Positions 31,222 through 34,617 of a stretch of DNA of 34,617 nucleotides are shown piece by piece. Source of the stretch: Prevotella sp. (GTDB lineage Bacteria; Bacteroidota; Bacteroidia; Bacteroidales; Bacteroidaceae); contig JAFUUL010000124.1 of the NCBI GenBank assembly GCA_017483805.1, forward strand, positions 1-34,617, written 5' to 3'. A program made the position numbers and the translations under genes. Position 1 is the stretch's first letter. The number at the start of each line of letters is the position of its first letter. The notes beneath the pieces were generated by a model that was not told where the DNA came from, did no database searches, and saw only the letters and a program-made list of their open reading frames with translations.

Positions 31222-31622
31222 TAGGAAGAATCATAGAACTCCCCAAAATAGTGGACCCGCGTGGCAACCTGACGGTGGCCGAGCAGATGAAGAATGTGCC
31301 TTTCGACATCGCTCGTGTCTATTGGACCTATGATATTCCTTCTGGTGAACGACGAGGTGGCCATGCCCATCGCACTTGTCAAGAGGTGATCATTGCCGTC
31401 AGTGGATCGTTCGATGTCGTTCTCGATAATGGCAGGGGTAATCAGGAGATTCATCACTTAAACCATCCTTTTCAGGGATTATATGTGGGGGCGGGAGTCT
31501 GGCGCACGTTGGAAGATTTCTCGTCAGGCGCAGTCTGCCTGGTACTGGCTTCTGAACTGTTCGACGAAGAAGAGTATGTGTATGATTATGATGAATTTGT
31601 CGATTTAGCGAGTCATGTTTGA
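31218..31622 (+). CDS. dTDP-4-dehydro-6-deoxyglucose 3,4-ketoisomerase, FdtA/QdtA type
   Basis: A 134-residue cupin of the WxcM-like group. It moves the keto group from C4 to C3 of dTDP-4-keto-6-deoxyglucose, preparing it for amination at C3. The family pattern [38 protein letters not shown] (with the active-site H-A-H) and [17 protein letters not shown] is clear. FdtA and QdtA give products differing only in C4 stereochemistry and cannot be separated here. It lies directly between purT and the acyltransferase. Confidence 0.88.
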   Translation: MIGRIIELPKIVDPRGNLTVAEQMKNVPFDIARVYWTYDIPSGERRGGHAHRTCQEVIIAVSGSFDVVLDNGRGNQEIHHLNHPFQGLYVGAGVWRTLEDFSSGAVCLVLASELFDEEEYVYDYDEFVDLASHV

Positions 31623-32553
31623 TGTGGTCAGATATACCCAGGATAAGGCTTCGGAATGGAATGCTTTTGTCGAAGATGCCAAGAATGCAACTTTCTTGTT
31701 TAATCGCGGGTATATGGATTATCATGCAGACCGCTTTGACGATCATTCCCTGATGCTTTATCGTAATGGGCGTCTATTTGCTCTTTTGCCTGCCAATGAG
31801 CGAGGTGATACTATCTATTCGCATCAGGGGCTGACCTACGGGGGGCTTGTAACTGACAAGAAGGCGGTGGCATCTACTGTATGTGAGGCCGTTGATGCGC
31901 TTAATGGCACATTAAGGCATGAGGGTTTTCGGCGTGTCATCTACAAACCGTTACCTTGGATTTACCAGCAGATGCCTGCAGAAGAGGACCTCTATGCCAT
32001 CTTTGTCAAGTGTAATGCCCGTCTGATTGAACGTGATGTGTCATCGACGATTTGTCTTAGCCGGCGCCTTAGGTTTGAGGAGTCTCGTCGGTCGGGAATT
32101 CGTAAGGCCCTTCGACAGGGCTTGACTGTTTGTGAAAGCAAGGACTTGAACGCTTTTTGGGATATTCTGATGGATAATCTGGCTAGACAATATAAGGCAT
32201 CTCCTGTGCATTCGGTAGACGAAATGCACCTTCTTATGCGTCGTTTCCCAGACAACATACGCTTGTTCATGGTGTACGATGATCAGCACGCCGTAGCCGG
32301 TACTCTTCTCTATATCACTCCTCAGGTGGTTCATACTCAATATATTTCGGCTTCACCGAAAGGAAAGTCCCTTGGGGCGCTGGATTTGCTTTTTGATCAA
32401 TTAATCAATGGTCAGAAGTTCTCCCAGCCATATTTTGATTTCGGCACATCTGCCTTGGCAGATACTTGTGAGATTAACAAATCTCTGATCTTCCAAAAAC
32501 AGGGATTCGGAGGACGTGGTGTATGTTACGATTGGTACGAATGGACACTATGA
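31615..32553 (+). CDS. GNAT/FemAB-like N-acyltransferase in the amino-sugar cluster
   Basis: A 312-residue protein with a C-terminal domain resembling GNAT/FemAB enzymes (RKALRQGLTVCE, AVAGTLLYITPQVVHTQYISASPKGKSLGALDLLFDQLI). Its operon place, between isomerase and aminotransferase, suggests that it N-acylates the 3-amino group of the dTDP-sugar; the usual enzyme for that (FdtC/QdtC) has a left-handed beta-helix, so this would be a different solution. The acyl donor is unknown. It overlaps the isomerase by 8 nt and the aminotransferase by 4 nt. AT content and codon use are higher in A/T here than in rfbB and purT. Confidence 0.7.
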   Translation: MFDVVRYTQDKASEWNAFVEDAKNATFLFNRGYMDYHADRFDDHSLMLYRNGRLFALLPANERGDTIYSHQGLTYGGLVTDKKAVASTVCEAVDALNGTLRHEGFRRVIYKPLPWIYQQMPAEEDLYAIFVKCNARLIERDVSSTICLSRRLRFEESRRSGIRKALRQGLTVCESKDLNAFWDILMDNLARQYKASPVHSVDEMHLLMRRFPDNIRLFMVYDDQHAVAGTLLYITPQVVHTQYISASPKGKSLGALDLLFDQLINGQKFSQPYFDFGTSALADTCEINKSLIFQKQGFGGRGVCYDWYEWTL

Positions 32554-33650
32554 TAGATTATCTTCCTCTCAAGCGTATCACGGCTATGCATGGTGATGAA
32601 ATCCATGAGGCAATCCGCCGTGTTGTTGACTCTGGCTGGTACCTTCGTGGTGAGGCAACGGCCCGATTTGAAGAGGAGTATGCCCGTTATATTGGTACGA
32701 AGTATTGCATTGGTGTGGCTAACGGGCTTGATGCCCTGGCGCTCCTCGTGCGTGCGTATATAGAAATAGGTGTATTGAAAGAGGGCGACGAGGTAATCGT
32801 GCCGGCCAATACCTATATCGCCACCATTCTGTCTATCACGGAGAACCGGCTTGTCCCTGTCTTGGTAGAGCCGCGCATCGATACATTCCAGATTGATGAC
32901 TCGCTCATCGAACAAGCCATCACGCCACGTACTCGTGCCATCATGCTGGTCCATCTCTATGGTCGTTGTGCCTACACGGAGCGCATTGCCGCTATTTGCC
33001 GACAATATCATCTCCTCCTTCTTGAGGATAATGCCCAGGCCCATGGTTGTACCTTCGGCACCTTGCACAAAAGAACTGGCTCTCTTGGTCATGCCGCTGC
33101 CCACAGTTTCTACCCAGGCAAGAATCTTGGTGCCTTAGGCGATGCCGGTGCTGTTACCACAGATGATGAACAACTGGCATCGGTGCTCCGTAGTATCGCT
33201 AACTACGGTTCGTCCCGCAAATATGTCTTCGACTATCAGGGGCGCAATTCACGTATTGATGAGATTCAGGCTGCTGTACTCAGTGTGAAGTTGAAGTATT
33301 TGGATGACGATAATGCTCGCCGACAGGCCATTGCCAACTATTATATAGATCATGTCAGCAATTCTCTGGTACGATTGCCGGAAAAGTCGGAAAGCGTGTA
33401 TCACATCTTTCCTGTCCTCAGTGAACACCGCGACGCGTTGCAGCAATATCTTGAGGCTAATGGGGTGGGGACGGTCATTCACTATCCGATACCTCCTCAT
33501 AAACAGGCCTGCTATGAAAATTGGCACGCTCTTTGCTTGCCTGTTACTGAGCAGATACATGCTCAGGAACTCAGTATCCCCTGCCATCAGGCGATGACCG
33601 ACGATGAGGTGGAGACTGTTGCAGAACTAATTAATCGTTTCACAAATTGA
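32550..33650 (+). CDS. DegT/DnrJ/EryC1-type 3-aminotransferase, FdtB/QdtB type
   Basis: A 366-residue PLP aminotransferase that would aminate C3 of the dTDP-3-keto-6-deoxyhexose using glutamate. K191 in SFYPGKNLGALGDAGAV is the PLP lysine, LEDNAQAHG (158-166) binds PLP, and VANGLDALALLVRAY is the usual substrate-binding region. Earlier in-frame ATGs (32523, 32541) lie within the acyltransferase gene; the ATGA overlap at 32550 is preferred. The product with RfbB and the isomerase would be dTDP-3-amino-3,6-dideoxy-hexose (Fuc3N or Qui3N). Confidence 0.9.
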   Translation: MIDYLPLKRITAMHGDEIHEAIRRVVDSGWYLRGEATARFEEEYARYIGTKYCIGVANGLDALALLVRAYIEIGVLKEGDEVIVPANTYIATILSITENRLVPVLVEPRIDTFQIDDSLIEQAITPRTRAIMLVHLYGRCAYTERIAAICRQYHLLLLEDNAQAHGCTFGTLHKRTGSLGHAAAHSFYPGKNLGALGDAGAVTTDDEQLASVLRSIANYGSSRKYVFDYQGRNSRIDEIQAAVLSVKLKYLDDDNARRQAIANYYIDHVSNSLVRLPEKSESVYHIFPVLSEHRDALQQYLEANGVGTVIHYPIPPHKQACYENWHALCLPVTEQIHAQELSIPCHQAMTDDEVETVAELINRFTN

Positions 33651-33659
33651 AGAAAAAAG

Positions 33660-34379
33660 ATGGATTACGAAGAAATGAACTATCAGACTTATGCGAGAGA
33701 TCGCCAACTGGAGGCATCACTGGCCTTTCCAGTTTTGATGCGAAAGACTTATCTCTGGATGACTATGGCCCTGGTCATCACTGGCTTGACGGCTTATGTC
33801 GTGGCAACCAATCAGGCCATCACCTCTTTCCTGGTATTGCATCACCAGTTCATCTGGGTCCTGTTTATTGCTGAGTTGGCACTTGTCATCGGACTCAATG
33901 CTGCCATCAATAAAATATCACTGCCTGTGGCCACGTTGATGTTTATAGCCTATGCGGTGTTGAATGGCATCACTTTCTCTTCGTTGTTCTATGTCTATAC
34001 GATGGGAAGCCTGGCCACTACTTTCTTGATTACGGCAGGTACTTTTGGGACTATGTCTCTTGTCGGCTTTTTCACCAAGGCAGACTTGTCTTCCATGGGC
34101 AAGATTCTGATGATGGCTTTGATAGGGTTGATTATCGCTACTGTCGTCAATATCTTTGTGGCGAGTTCCGCACTCGAAATGATTCTTTCTTATGTGGGCG
34201 TACTTGTCTTTGTCGGCTTGACCGCATACGACACCCAGAAAATCAAGCAGATGTTCATGATGGCTCCCGATGCCAGTGCTTCTACCCAAAAATATGCACT
34301 GCTTGGGGCACTTACATTGTACCTCGACTTCATCAATCTATTCCTCTATCTGCTTCGCATATTTGGAAGAAGAGACTGA
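33660..34379 (+). CDS. Bax inhibitor-1/YccA family membrane protein
   Basis: A 239-residue protein with seven hydrophobic segments, matching Bax1-I/YccA: LRMRKTYLWMT-like first helix, ITAGTFGTMSLVGFFTKADLS in the middle and the terminal VGLTAYDTQKIKQM...LYLDFINLFLYLLRIFG motif with the conserved aspartates that form the pH-sensing pair. Bacterial members are proposed ion (Ca2+) leak channels or protease modulators. It is 9 nt after the aminotransferase and last in the operon, before a terminator. Confidence 0.9.
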   Translation: MDYEEMNYQTYARDRQLEASLAFPVLMRKTYLWMTMALVITGLTAYVVATNQAITSFLVLHHQFIWVLFIAELALVIGLNAAINKISLPVATLMFIAYAVLNGITFSSLFYVYTMGSLATTFLITAGTFGTMSLVGFFTKADLSSMGKILMMALIGLIIATVVNIFVASSALEMILSYVGVLVFVGLTAYDTQKIKQMFMMAPDASASTQKYALLGALTLYLDFINLFLYLLRIFGRRD

Positions 34380-34403
34380 AAAGTATATTATATTAATAGG
34401 TGT

Positions 34404-34448
34404 AAGACCGCAGGTTTGTCAATAAAGGCGAAAATCTGCGGTCTTTTG
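34404..34448 (+). terminator. Terminator of the MATE/dTDP-sugar operon
   Basis: Stem AAGACCGCAG (34404-34413) with 34436-34445, extendable inward by a few pairs; the loop is about 14-22 nt; followed by TTTTG. It separates the operon from the rrn promoter. Confidence 0.8.
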
Positions 34449-34469
34449 TGAAAAATATTTCCGAAAAGT

Positions 34470-34500
34470 TTTGGCGGTTCAGAAAAAAGTCGTACCTTTG
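34470..34500 (+). promoter_or_regulatory. rRNA operon promoter
   Basis: TTTG at 34470-34473, a 19-nt spacer and TACCTTTG at 34493-34500. An A/T-rich block (34449-34460) immediately upstream resembles an UP element. Confidence 0.8.
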
Positions 34501-34504
34501 CATC

Positions 34505-34617
34505 CGCTTTCGCCCAGAAAACGGGTGCGGGCAAAACAGAGAGAGTTCTTTGAAAGACTTACATAGACAGATAGAAGTAGTACAAGAAGCGAGCGTTCTT
34601 GGGCTTTTGCCTGGGGA
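34505..34617 (+). other. Leader of an rRNA operon (16S rRNA begins beyond the window)
   Basis: Downstream of the promoter lie a hairpin (about 34504-34532) and GTTCTTTGAAAG at 34545-34556, which resembles the boxA antitermination element in rrn leaders. The following bases (ACATAGACAGATAGAAGTAG) are as I recall them upstream of 16S in Prevotella. No mature rRNA is in the window. Confidence 0.7.

Overview
The window reads as chromosomal DNA from a Bacteroidales bacterium, most likely of the Prevotella/Segatella group. The evidence is the promoter architecture (TTG or TTTG, 19-21 nt, then TAnnTTTG, found about a dozen times), the lack of Shine-Dalgarno sites, the relaxed lipobox, and the gene content (NhaD, short MiaA, PAS-kinase/AraC groups, TM2/CD225/DUF2752 cluster, dTDP-3-amino-sugar genes). 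It opens in the 3' end of gap and closes in the leader of an rRNA operon, just before 16S rRNA would start. No tRNA, CRISPR array or intact transposase gene was found.

Layout. 1-2746 (+): gap end, miaA, nhaD. 2808-6975 (-): two tandem PAS sensor kinases and an AraC regulator in one operon (transcribed kinase B, kinase A, araC); kinase B has Tyr where the phospho-accepting His should be. 7164-9462 (-): metY-cysK sulfur assimilation. 9826-14703 (+): frr, rsgA, a TrmH-type methyltransferase and a secreted S9 peptidase. 14760-20340: a more AT-rich accessory stretch with two related AAA ATPases, a 554-bp MITE-like element, a DUF2971 protein, a surface lipoprotein behind a long structured leader, and several repeats. 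20423-20506: a relic of an RsmF-type methyltransferase. 20729-23711 (-): ilvE followed by two CD225/dispanin proteins, DUF2752 and two TM2 proteins. 23799-26716 (-): subtilisin-like protease, xseA and the short xseB. 26843-34379 (+): MATE transporter, phosphoesterase, small membrane protein, rfbB, purT, fdtA-like isomerase, GNAT/FemAB-like transferase, fdtB-like aminotransferase, and a Bax1/YccA membrane protein. 34470-34617: rrn promoter and leader.

How the genes work together. RfbB, the FdtA-like isomerase, the FdtB-like aminotransferase and the acyltransferase form a plausible route from dTDP-glucose to a dTDP-3-acylamino-3,6-dideoxyhexose for surface glycan; rmlA is not in the window. MetY and CysK use sulfide to make homocysteine and cysteine. 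Frr, RsgA and the methyltransferase form a translation and ribosome-maturation group.

The most unusual signals are not genes. They are two arrays of 22-nt palindromic units (GTTT-N9-AAAC plus 5 nt), a scatter of heptamer or octamer tandem repeats that fill gene junctions and insert in frame into xseA and the S9 peptidase, promoters whose -33 box lies inside the terminator hairpin of the upstream gene, and a structured 330-nt leader. The H-to-Y sensor kinase is the most striking protein-level observation.
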